The notes under the pieces were generated by a model. The model ran no database searches. It was not told the DNA's origin and worked only from the letters and a program-made list of their open reading frames with translations. A stretch of DNA of 64,000 bases from assembly GCA_000727475.1 (NCBI GenBank), contig KL647289.1:5088019-5152018 (forward strand). Direction: 5' to 3'. Position 1 is the first letter of the stretch, and each line of letters opens with the position of its first letter. Below are positions 22,460 through 34,500 of this stretch, piece by piece. Made by a program: the position numbers and the translations under genes. Source of the DNA: Sarcocystis neurona (Eukaryota > Apicomplexa > Conoidasida > Eucoccidiorida > Sarcocystidae).

Positions 22460-25400
22460 CAATGATAACATAGAAGTTACCACAACGTTATAGGTATTTT
22501 TGTGTGGCTGCACACACAGCAGTGCCACACTTGATGTATGCAGACAAGCAAAGCCATACGTGCATTTTCTAAACATTTTTTTGCGTGCATAGCTGTATGC
22601 GTCTAAAGCAAAAGAGGGCGAGAAAGGGACACGTGTGTTGGTGTCTGCGTTGACCTTCCGAATTGATACAAAACTGCAACCGCATACACATTAACATATT
22701 TATAGCAGGTACACGAGCGCAACTCGAAGCGCGTGATACGGCGAAAATGCGACGATACGATACGCGACGTTTACGTGGCAGGATGCCGCTTCGCAAAACT
22801 GTATTGCTTACCTCGTTCTCTACCTACATCGGTGCGCGAGGGTGTCTTTTCTGAATGAAAAACCTAAATTTTACAAAAATATCTGTCAAGGCAAATATAT
22901 ATATATATAACCTGAATATATATGCAGAAATATGTCCAAGTAAACTAGTGCTGTGTGCGTGCGCAAGCATAGATATTAGCGTAGACGTACGAGTGTGTAT
23001 ACTTGTGTAAGCTTCAGTAGGTGCGCCTGACTTTCACATCCGGGCATTTGTGCGGGTCATTAAAGAGCCCTGAATTTGAATGCACGCGTATGCGTTCAAC
23101 TGCATAGGGATGTGGTTACACGAGAGTGTGCAGGGCCTATGTTAGCACATAAACGTAATTGCTGTTCCAGAGTACACACCTACTGCCGATAGTGTAAAAT
23201 TCTCGTCCTTTAGTTATGATTCAGCTTTCTGTGGCACCAGTGTCAACGTATTTCCTCATATAATTATATATACGTATTCACACATACGTCCATATACGCG
23301 CAGACTGATAGCAGCAAAAAATTAGACAGCCACCACATCTGTACATCAACCCTCACATGTGTCAACTGCCCGTCTGCGTCTGTGCAATGCGATATTTATA
23401 TATATATATATACAGATACATAGATAGATATATGTATATATATGTATATCCCCACATGCACACGCAGGATATGGATACACACTTTTGTAGGATAAAAATC
23501 GCCCCACGAGATTCTCTGGCGCAGTTACGCGAGGACAAGCTTACCTGCTGCTTACAAAGCGCCGTGCGGGGCGTCGCTCCGTGCCCATAGTTCCACTCCA
23601 GCTTCGAGCGTACGTAGACACCTGTATCCCCCCGTACATGTCTTTATGCGAATGCACGAATTGGGGTGTGGATAGAAATTCCTCGCGGGCACGGACACGA
23701 GACATTAGTGTGTCTCCTTGAGGGAAGCATACTAATTCGTGTAGGTGGAGACGTACCCCTGTACTATCTAATGTACCTGTCTCTCTGTGGACGCCTTACA
23801 CATATTTTTTGTGAAAAAGTATCTCTCCTTCATTTCAGGTCATGCGTGCGTGTGGGCTCTGAGTCAAGAATATAAGTCGGCGTGACATAGATATGCTTCT
23901 GCATTTGCACGTTTACGCGTAGATCCATGTTCCCTACTCGATAGCACGCATGTACATCTGATACACATACATATACACACACATATGAATAAAAAGAAAG
24001 GTAGACATATATGCATAGGCAAGCAAAGAGCTGGAGGTGTGCGTATGTACGGCATGTGTATATTCGTATGTGCAGGTATGCAGCTATTTTTTGAATACGT
24101 GAATATCAACTAATATACATGTACACACGCTTGGTGCGGCATGTGTACATACGTATGTGCAGATATGTAGCTATCTTTTGAATAGGTGAACGTCAACTTA
24201 CGTCCGTATACGTACTCGTGGTTGTGTACCTGCGTTTTTCAAATCATGTGTGTGTGCCAATATGCAGATATACGCACGCGTATGATGTTGGCGACCTTTG
24301 GACAGGTGAGTGTTACCACGAACGAATAAGTAGCCATAAATATTTAATGTGTGAAAATGAGGACGGACGCACGCACAAAGAAATCTCTATCCGCCGTCGT
24401 CGCTGCAGATCCGGTGTTCATGTAGGTTTGTGGGGGGGAGCCGCCGCGGCGCCCACGCGCTGCTACTACCGCTGCAGTTGCTGCGTGTCTGGCTTGTAGA
24501 GCGCAGTTTCTGCTTTCTTGTTTCTCGCATTTATAAACAGTGCGGAGGATGGCTTCGCAAGACATTTCCTTCTTTTCCCCCTGTGTCCAGAATCTTTTGC
24601 TTCCCCTTTTTCCTCGGCTGCGGATATGGGTCTTTCCCGTCTCCTTCAAGTCGGTGCGTCGCAGCGGGTACATAAGTTTTCCAGTATATATATATATATA
24701 TATATATATATGCGTGACTCCTGCAGCAAAGATGCATAAGCAGGTGTATACTAGAATAAAAATAAGTGCGTCTGTGGTTGTGTGTAGGTCCTTCCAACGA
24801 CCCGCGGCGCATACGTTCTGTACATATAACGTCGATGCTGTTCGCGAAGTACACTCAGGAACGCGCATATGTGTGATTGTGCGTGCCTGCAGCTGTACTA
24901 GGACATTCCATTTGAAGGGCCGTCTCTTCTTGTGCGTTCCGTGCGTGCGAACAGCGCTGCTGTTGGTGCTGCTGCTGCTCCTGTTGTTGCGCTTGTCCGT
25001 AGTCCGCCCTTTAAACGAGTTTCTCGGCTGGCGGGACTTGCTTTCTCGTGCCCAGCAGCAGCCTTTGCAGGATGACTTCGAACTCCTTGGGAGCCACGCC
25101 CCATGCAGAAGTTTCGTATGAATGTTTGCAAAGAACTGTTTGAGCACACCACTTACCAATGCCGCTTCATGGGCACACGAAATACACACAGCATTTACAT
25201 ATATGTATGTAGAGGGAGAGAGACAGAGACAGAGACGGAGAGAGAGTGACAGAGGGCGATCTATATATGTATATAGATGTAGATATAGAAATATACCTAC
25301 GCACATTATTTTGTTTATACACCTACACGTTATCGAGGAAAACGAGTGTTTCCGTGGACCCATGCCAGGGGGAACGCTCTGCACATGTTTGCATAGACAC

Positions 25401-26190
25401 CTACGCGCGAAGCCACACGACAGTCTTTTGGATACCCACAGACGTCTCGCTACTGGCTTCTTGCTCTAGGGCCATTCTATCTGCTTGTATTTTCACAAAC
25501 CAGTGCTGAGTGCATATGTAGCACTTGTCGACCTACACGCCCGGGTAAAAAAGGCATACGAGAGAAAAGTATCTACCATTAGGGGAAAAAGCATCCAGGC
25601 ATAAACGTGTGCGTGGCTGTCCATATCCACGGGCCCCTATTGTGAAAAGGCGCGCGTAGCTATGAACAATAGGAGTAAGCCGGAAGGGTGGAATCCTTGA
25701 GATTACTTTAGTTGCAAACCTACAGAGGCATCCGTGTAGGCAGTCTCCTGTTTATACGTACTCCTCTCGTGTCCCACAGTTTCCTAACAGGAGGCGACTC
25801 TATGCGTAGGCTTCCACATTCAACTGCCTCCGCATTTTTATGTCTGTATGCAAGTTACACGGGAAGTCAAGAGAAGTCCGCACCCGTACACAGTGTGTGG
25901 GTAACAACTCCACCGGAGGCACTAGGCGCGCTTTTGCAAAAGTTATACACGTGCTCGCAGACAGGATAGAAACTAGGAATCATTTGGAAAAAAGTGCAGC
26001 ACAGGCGAAGAAGGCGTGATGCTGGGGCTCTTATATCAGATTTAGCATGTGAATGTTCTGAAAAGTGGAAAACACACGCAGAAGGCCTGCTGCGTTTCCT
26101 CGTCTGCCGCTGGTGCTGTGCTTGCCCTGCAGCCAACTCGCGTAATCGTCCTAAGAGTGACGACGGCTCCTCCTCCTCTGCTACTGCAGT
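22460..26190. other. Repeat-poor low-copy region, no gene recognised
   Basis: Almost free of CAG/CTG runs. Contains scattered short microsatellites (22896, 23398, 24685) and low-copy DNA. A minus-strand GTAAGT donor-like site at about 25157 and a short plus-strand frame at about 24985-25110 (LNEFLGWRDLLSRA) are the only coding hints; neither could be extended. Confidence 0.4.
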
Positions 26191-26199
26191 CGCCTCTGC

Positions 26200-27130
26200 T
26201 CCTGCACCCTGCACTTGCAGCTGCTGCGGCTGCTTGTGCGTCCTGCACCCACTAGTGCTGCCGTTACTACTGCGGGCTGCTCCAACTGCTTCGTCGTAAA
26301 ATCCTCACGGACCTCCGCGCAGGCCACAACTGCGGCACAGACAGCAGAGACCTGCTGCTGTGTAGATAAAGGACCGGTGTTCGTCTCTGTACTCGGCAGA
26401 ACCGTTGTCCACGTGCGCCGCGCAAAGCTCCTGTACAAAGGTTTTCTCTCCACTGCGCTCTGTCCTCTGTGCACGCACGTAAAGACACAAATAAAGTCTG
26501 CCTACATATAATATATAGAGAGAGAGGCACACACCAGTACATAAAGGCTCCCCCGGCAAGCTGTATTCGCTCTCACCGTCTACTCGTCTCGTGTCGACGA
26601 CAGTAGTACATCCTGTGTACTGTCATCAAACTTTGACACCGCAGTATGCAGCAGAGATACTGCTGCACTATCTGAACGGCCCGTATTAAGTGTGCTGGGT
26701 TAAAAGACTGAATCTCCTTGAGCACTGCGTTACACAACGAAAGCTCTACGAATTTCTCAGGATGACTGGCAAGCCCGAGGGGCACCGTGTGTGCCGCTGC
26801 ACTGCTTGAAGCACGCACGCAGGAAAGCGCTCCTGCGTACACAATGTAAGCATCGCACGGGAGACTGCCAGTACTTTCAACACCGCAGTACGCGTTGTAG
26901 AGTGTGCCTCGTACACCTTGTAGAGCGCACTGATGAATGTACTGCAGCAAACAGTTTGTACTTATTTTCCATCCGTACGGCGGAGGACCTCGTCTGGGTG
27001 GGAGGCTGGACTTTTGTGCGTATGAATAGACGCGGACAGCACCTGGTGCAGGCCCACAACCTCTGGCAGAGGTTCCAAGAGTAGCTGCTGCAAAGATACG
27101 TGTCGTGATTGCTGCATGTGGAGAAGAACA
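26200..27130 (-). CDS. Possible multi-exon gene of unknown function (helical-repeat-like)
   Basis: Not recognised with confidence. Minus-strand frames look like ordinary protein rather than repeat. RAAVLLHMQQSRHVSLQQLL ends at a possible donor CACCAG|GTGCTG (27043). A 25-nt exon may lie at 26941-26917 (YIHQCALQ). An exon starting at 26832 (acceptor GTGTACGCAG|GAGCGC) has FVELSLCNAVLKEIQSFNP and AHLIRAVQIVQQYL. Further on, about 26370-26200, is VSAVCAAVVACAEVRED. Phases agree between the first three pieces. The rhythm of short amphipathic helices would suit organellar RNA-binding helical-repeat (RAP/FASTK-like) proteins, but this is a guess. It is transcribed away from the helicase at 28063. 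Confidence 0.3.
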
Positions 27131-27640
27131 GCAGCCCGTTGAGGCTTTGCTCCAGCACAAACAGCAGACGTAGCAGCAGAGGCAGCAGCACCAGCAGCAT
27201 CGACAGCAACGGAGGCAGCCGACCCAGCAGAAGAGGCAGCAGCGGTTGTAGCGGCAGCGATGCGGGTGGAACCAAGAGCGGCGACAACAGGGGCGACGGC
27301 GGCACCAGCAGGAGCGCAATGCGACTGCAGGTGCGAGCAGAACAGCCTGCAGTAACGGTGGCAGCAGTGGAAGCAGGAGGACGCACTTGCAGCGACAGCA
27401 GCAGCAGGTGCAGGACGCAGCAGCACTGGCAACAACAGCAGTAGCATAGGAGAATGCAGCACCAGGGGATGAGGCCGGCAGGCTCCAGGGCAGCAGCACC
27501 GACAACCGCAAAGAAGGCACCTTGGCAGGCCATCCGCAGACCTGAACGGCAGCAGCAGCAGCGCAAGAGCAAGCTGCTCTGCCTTCCGCAATGGCAGCAG
27601 CAGCAGCAAGATAAAGTAGCAGCAGCTGCAGCGTAGCGAG
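27120..27640. repeat. CAG trinucleotide block upstream of the helicase
   Basis: CAGCAGCAGAGGCAGC-type repeats about 420-940 bp before the helicase start codon. Minus-strand frames are Leu/Cys-rich by composition. Confidence 0.7.
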
Positions 27641-28062
27641 AAGGTGCAGCAGCGAAGCGAGACGCAGCGACCACAGGGGAAGGAGCAGCGGCATCCAAGC
27701 AGGAACCAGGAGGAACAGGAGCTGTGCCTAGAGCAGTAACACCGGCGGCAAAAGAAGAAGAAGCAACTGCAGGGGAAGTGCAAGGACGAAGTGCGGCAGA
27801 GGAGGTGACAGCAGCAGCAGCAAGCAACTATCAGCCAGCGTGAGTAGCCGGAGAAGCAGCAGGAGCACAGAAGCAAGCAGCAAACGAGGAAGCATCTGCA
27901 GTCGCTGAAAAGCAAGAAAAGTATGGACAGAAGTAGGAGAGACCGGAAAAGCCCCTCCTGCTGGAGAAGCAGGAGCAGCAGCACTAGCATTAGAAAGAGA
28001 GGCGCCTCAACGGCTACACAAGAAGCGAGGTGTACCTCATCAATAAAAGAGGCCCCTTCGCG

Positions 28063-31000
28063 ATGGAGCTACGACGTGCTGTTTCTTTGTCTCGCTCTGT
28101 TCTTGCGAGGGAGACTGCGGAGACAGCCCCTGCAGCGGGTGCTGCTGCTGTACCCATGCGCCCCTATTCTGCTGCTGCCGCTACTATATCAATGTGCTCC
28201 CCACCTGGGCCATTGACGCGCCTTCGCTGTACTCTTGGTTACATTTTTTCATCGTCTGCCGCAGCGGCTTGTCGTCCTGATTCTCTCACTGCTGCTGCCA
28301 CTGCTGCGTCTTCGTCTCGTGTCCGTCCTCTTTCCGCCGCTGCTGCTGCCCATCGCTCGAGTCAGCTCCTACGCTCTGCTGCTGCTCCGTTTCATTCCGC
28401 TGCTACCTCCTCTTCTTCTGTGGTAAAGAAGTCTTCTTCTGCATTCGCAGCTGCTGCTTATCCTCTTGACTCGACACTTGCTGCTGCCGCTGCTGCAGTT
28501 CATCCTCTCCCCGCTGCGTCTGCTTCCGCTACGGCGACTACTGCTGCAGTGCAGCCAGCTGCTGTGCGTCTTGACCCCGAAGGTCAGCCGCGGGCGACGC
28601 TTCCTTCTTTTTTTACCCATGCACTTTTCCTGGACAGCTGCCTGCCTGCTCTCACCCCACAGGCTGCTGCCTGGCTGCTGCTGTTGTCGCCTGGGTTTGA
28701 TGCTGTTCCTCCCCCGCTGCTGCGGCTGTGGGGAGGCAGTGCCTTTGAAATAAGGCTACGCGCTCTCCCGCCTCCGCTTCCTCTTGCGAGGCTGCTGCAG
28801 CTTCTCGAACAGCAGCAGCGACTACCACGGCAGCTGCAACTACCAGCACTCGGCGAGCGGCAACAACAGCCGGCACTGTCGGAACCGCATCTGCCAGTAG
28901 AGCAGCAGCGGCGGCAGCAGCAAGCGTTACTACTCTCTTCGCAGGTGCAACAGCTTTGCGTTCTTCAGGATGGGGCACAGCAGAGGCAGTCAGCAGGGCC
29001 TTGCTTTAAGTTGCAGCAGCAGCGGGTCCTGCAGCTGCCACCGCAGCAGCAGCACCGACAGCAACTTGACCTTCAGCCTCAAGAACGACGCGTGTCGCAG
29101 CTGCAGGTGCAGGGTAAATTGCCGTTACCGCTGCAGTCGCCTCCACAGCAACACAGGGACGCTGGAAATAACGAGGGCCTCCAAGCTGTCACACCTTTGA
29201 ACTCCTCACCTTCTGCCCGGGCTGCTGGTGCCGCTTCTCTCCCACCATGTGCTGCTGAGATTGCTGGTGCGACTCCCGCTGCTGCCGTCACGGCCGGCGA
29301 AACTCGTGCGTGTCCCAGTGCGGCTGCCAGGAATAATGACAGCGTCGCACCTGCTGCCGTGGCTGCAGGAAGAATCGTAGCTGCCGCTGCTGAGGCTTCG
29401 GGGTTGACTTCGGAGGCCACTGCTAGATGGACTAGTATGCGAACTTCGACTGCTGCCGGCGCTCCTGGTGCTGCAGTTGGTGCTGCGTGTCACCGTCGGT
29501 CGTCAGAACCTTCTTCAGTGTGCCCGCCGCTGCTGCCGCGGCCGGTGCTGATGGCGCTGCGTAAAGGTGCAGGGATTGCTGCTGGCTGTCTCTCTCCGCT
29601 GCAGCAGGTGCTGCTGCCGCTGCTACTGTCCTCGTCACACGATCTCTTCGTAGTGGCTCGGCCGTCCACCGGCAAATCTCTCGCTATGCACCTTGCTATT
29701 GCTTTGAGACTCCTCTACGCCAGGCAGCAACAGCAACAGTGCTCGGCGACGCTCATGAGAGGGGGGCAGCAGCTGCACGAGCAGGAGCACACACAGCAGC
29801 AGCAACAGGGGAAGAAGGCGGAGACAGACTACTATCAGAACGAGGCATCCTTGCCGGAGGAGCAAGAAGAACAGGGTGCGCACAGCTTGCTCCAGTCGCG
29901 GAATATGGAGCTCCAAAAGCCTACCGCAGCGGAGCAGAAGCTTCAGCGGGGAACTACGCAGCAGCAGATTAATCCGTTGGAGCAGCAGGTGTCCGGTGTC
30001 ATGAAGCAGGAGGGGCAAGGGCAAAGTGCACTCCGCCAGCAGCTGGCTTCCGGGGGAGAGACGCAGCCGCTGTACGGCTCAGAGCAGCAGCAGAACAAGC
30101 AGCAGATACAACAGCGGCAGCAGCGCGGTCTACAGCAGCGACAGCAGGCTGCTTCTTGTCTCGAGCGAGGCAGCAAGACACCACCTGCGGTTGTTGCTGC
30201 AGGTGCAGTGGTGTCTGCGACTGCACCCTCTGTGGAAAACCGTTTTACTGTCGGCAGCGATGATGTCGCTGGTGCTGCTGGCCGTCCTGCTACGCCTTTC
30301 AGCAGCCCGGTCTGTATCATATTGCTGCCTACGCTAGATCACGCGATACAAACGCAACAACAGCTACAGCAGTTGCTGCTGTACTCTCCGATTCGCGTGG
30401 CGCTGCTGGTGGGAAAGCGCTCGTTCTTAAATGCAGCAGAGAGAGACGCCGAGGCTGCGGCTGCGGCTGGTGCAGCTCTACGCCACCAAGCGACAGCAGC
30501 AGCAGCAGCAGCCTCAAGCAGAGCAGCAGCCTCAAGCAGAGCAGCAGCTGCGGCGGCAGCTGAGACGAAGCCAGCTGCTGCAGCAGAAGCCAAAGCCCCC
30601 CCAGCAGCAGTCGCAGCCTCAGAAGAAACGGCAGATGCAGGTACAACAACAGCAGCGGACGTTCCAAAGGCAGCGGCAGTGGTAGCGAGGAAGGCAGCGG
30701 TACCAGCGGCAGAAACTGCAAGAGCTGCAGCAGCTGCTGTCCTGAAGGCGACGGCAGGAGAGAGCGCAGCTGTTAGAGGAGCAGCAACCGAAGCAGCAGA
30801 CGGTGACGATGGAAATGCGGGAGGAGGGGGAGGAGCAGCAGGACGAGGAGGAGGAGCAGCACCAGCAACAGAAACACAGCAAAGGGCAGACGTGCCCGCT
30901 GCTTCAAACGCAGCAACTCTTCCTGGCGCTGGAGAGCGTTCTTTTTCTCAGCGAGTGTCGCTTCTTGTCAACGACGCTGACGAAGAATTAAGTTATGGAC

Positions 31001-31591
31001 GCAGCGGAAGGCTGTTAGATACTCTACAACTAAGCAGCGCAGGCGCAGACAGCAGCAGCACAGGGAGCCCAGAGATCAGCTGCAAGAGCGTCATTGACAC
31101 CAGCAACATCTGCAGCAGTGCCAATTGTCACAGCGACGCCGTGGACCACAGCAGCCGCAGCAGCAGCGTAGGCGGATGGAGGCGCGTTGGGGGAGGCCCG
31201 GCAACAGCAGCCGAGAGGAGTTGGAAAGAGTTCGAGCGACTTGAGCAGCAGCAGGCGCACGTGTGGGTCTGTACGCCTGGGAAACTGGAAGAATACCTTG
31301 CCTTCACGGACTGGCGTATCCACACGTGCAGCAGCAGCAGCCCCGGGAGCAACAGCGTCACCAGCAGCGGCAACAGCAGCACGAGCAGCAGCAATATCAG
31401 GAGCAACAACAGGAGCGCCAACCAAGTCAGCAGCAACAGCACCAGCAGAAGCCGCCGGGAAAGGTTGCGCGGGGACGAAGTCTTGCGTGGGTGCCGACTG
31501 CTGGTGGTCGAAGAGACAGCGGTGCTGCTGCGAGAGGACGCCACGAAGAACTTGGCCTGCTTGATGCGTTTGAAGGAGAAGCTGTCGCCTG
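28063..31591 (+). CDS. Helicase exon 1: presequence, Walker A, motifs Ia, Ib, II
   Basis: Starts at ATG (MELRRAVSLSRSVL) and ends at donor CCTG|GTAATC, leaving one base (G). It holds the nucleotide-binding half of RecA domain 1. The Walker A Lys and Ser are kept (STGKS). The Asp-Glu-Ala-Asp box is replaced by Glu-Glu-Thr-Ala. Long Gln-rich and Ala-rich inserts separate Walker A from Ia and Ia from Ib. Confidence 0.75.
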
Positions 31592-34500
31592 GTAATCTGC
31601 AGCTTCATGAGTTTTTCTCTTCTTTCACATGTACACATGTACACATATGTATGTACACTCGTGCGTGTAAGTGTCACCACAGCGGCAGATCCTAATTGCC
31701 CAGAACTGAAAACGCGTATCCTGTTTCCTGTGGAAAAACCCGAACCTGTCCAGTCTCGCAATGCTGCGGCACCCTATCCTCATGCGTGGGTGCTGCACAT
31801 ATACACATACATGTATGTATAGATATATATGCTTCGTAGGTACCATTTTGTGTCTCTCCTATACTCTCTCTTCCCCTCTCGTCTACTTGCATCCATGTGT
31901 GTGGGTGTATCTCTCACTGTGTGCGCGGGTTCACGGCATCTCTGTCTCTGCGGATGTTAGGCCTTACGCAGGCAGTGTGTGCAGTGAGACGCACGACGCT
32001 GCAGACACGTATGCACACGAATGGTCGCGTTGTCTCTTTTTCTCTCTGTCTCTCTTTTTCCTTTCGTTTCTCCCTTTCTCTCAAAATATATGAACTGTTT
32101 GAAACAGGTGTGTGGGTGGGATGATACAGCGTAGACGGTTCAAGGAAGAAGTCGCTGCGCGTCGACTTCTAAGAGGTCTACATCCTGCGCGGTCTGTGAC
32201 ATGACACAGTGACGTTCGAACGTGCGGTGGAAGAGGAAACGTTGACCTGTGTAGGCATAAATACGTAGATGTAGGTCTGCCCAAGCATGTACGTGTCGTG
32301 GGCTGACTGCACCGTGGGTGAAAAATTCATCCTGCAGTGTACGGCAAGGCAAGCTCCAACAACTTACAGCTCATTCTGCCGGGTCATTCTCTGTGTCTTG
32401 TACGCACCCGGCTGCTTCATGAGCACCCCGCCGGCGAGAAGTGTTAGAAGGTGTGGGGAGGGCTGGAATTTCCTGGTACCAGGAGGATCGCGAAGCACGA
32501 ACTCGAAAACGTAGAAGTGCGAGTTAGCTGCGCCTTAACGATGCCTTTACACGCTGCACGCACCGCTTACAAACACAAGCGCATTTCTAAGTCTACATAC
32601 ACCCCGTTTGTACCGCCTAACTATTGGCGAATCTGCAGAAGAAATGAAAGGCAAAAGCGAGGAAACTCTAAAATAGTGTGCGCTCGCTGACTTGTCTCGA
32701 GCACGTAGTGACGCGCGCTTGGGTGTACGCAGACGCAGGCAGCCTGTGTGCGTGAAAGTCTGAGTCACTCCCCCTTCTCTCAGGTGTACGTACACCCCTC
32801 CGTGAGCATGTCTACAGGGCTGTAGTATTTTGGAAAGCGCTTCCAAGTGTACGTGCACCTTACGCGCCTCCTGAATAGATGGCCTTTCGTCTTTAGCAAT
32901 GGCTTCCGAGGTCGAGTCGGAGCACACGCTTACGTGTCGGCAACGGGGTGCAGCAGATACGTGTGTACGTACATCGGTGTCTACGTTGAGCAGTACGTTT
33001 GGAGGTGTACGTACACCGCAACGGTGCAACTTTTTAGCCACGTCTTACTACGGCGTACGAGTTGCACGTTCCGTTCTGTAAGCAGAAGCGCGTTCACCAT
33101 TTCAGCGCCTGTATCTGGGGAGCAGAGCAAGCGTTCTTGAGAATCCCGGTGAACTCTCTGCACGCGCGCTTGAGCAGCACCTGGTCGGTTTACGCACACA
33201 GTGTCTTTTATCATCGGCGCGTGAGTCTGTCTTGGTAAATGGGGCGTATGGTGTAGATACATTGTGTAGATACATTGTGAGGAAAAGTCTTGATGCACTT
33301 TTAAACATGTGCGTACGTACACACGACCCGATTGTGTGTACGCGTCTGGACGCCTGTCATCAAGGAGGCACCCTGCCTTCTGTTATCACTCAGTAGTGGA
33401 TACGTACTATTAAAAGGAAAAACGACTGCTGCTGTGGCGGCATGCGTCACGTGTTCCTCGTCTTTTCAGAATACAATAATTTTCGCCTTATCTTTCCTTA
33501 ATGTCTGCTGCGTTTCACCGGTTTGTCTTTTCCAGCTGATTAACGTGTGCAGCACTCTACCCGTTCTTCTCCTTCCCCTCTTTTTGAGTCTTTCTTTCCC
33601 GATTTTGGGGCACCAGCACTACCTTGTGCCCCAGCGCTGCAGCTGCTGCTCCCACCCCTGTCTATTTGCGTCTCCGAGTACCAGCAGCAGCACCGTCTAG
33701 ATGCTGCCCGCATCCCACTACCTTACGGCTACGACTCTTCTATTTCCTAGTCAACAGCTCCCTTCCTTCACCTGTGCACTGGGCTTCGGTATGTGTGGAC
33801 GCGCGAAACGGCAACACTTTCTGTCAGAAAAGCCAGCCTGTGCTTCTCTGACCACGGGAGCTTTATCTGCTCCTTCCACATTGTGTGAGTCTACAAATCA
33901 GGAAAGAGCCCTCACGACGTGTCTGATTATTGAACCGACGCTCCTTGCATACGTGACGTAATGATACATGCATGGCTATCGCCACTGGAGTGCAGCAACT
34001 TCCTGTTTGAGTGTGTGTGTATGTTCGCCAATTGCAGGTCACCAAACATTTCTTTTCTCCCCATTTCTTCCCCCGGACATCCGGCTTCTCGTTTCTCGTT
34101 TCATGCGCCCGCGCTCTTTTACTATCAATGCCCTCCACGCGCTGCAACTCACCACCCAGCCACAGCAGCAGCAGTGGGAGCCGCTGCAAACGCAGGAGGA
34201 GCTGCACCGACAACAGCAGCTGCAGCACGAACAGCCTCGGCAAGAGCAGCAACAGCGAAAGCAGCAGCAGGAGCAGGGGCAACAGCAGGTAGAGGAGCAG
34301 CAGCAAAAGCAAGCGCAGCACAAAGACCAGCACCAAGGGCAAGAGCACCACGTGGAGCAGCAGCTGCAGCAGCGGATGCACGATCATCAGGTGCAAGCGC
34401 AGGAAAAAGTGCAGGTACTTGGAGTTTGTCAGGCGGCGGACCCACAAGGTCACTCGCCGCCGAGGCAGCAGCTCTGGCAGCAGCCAGCTGCACCGCATCC

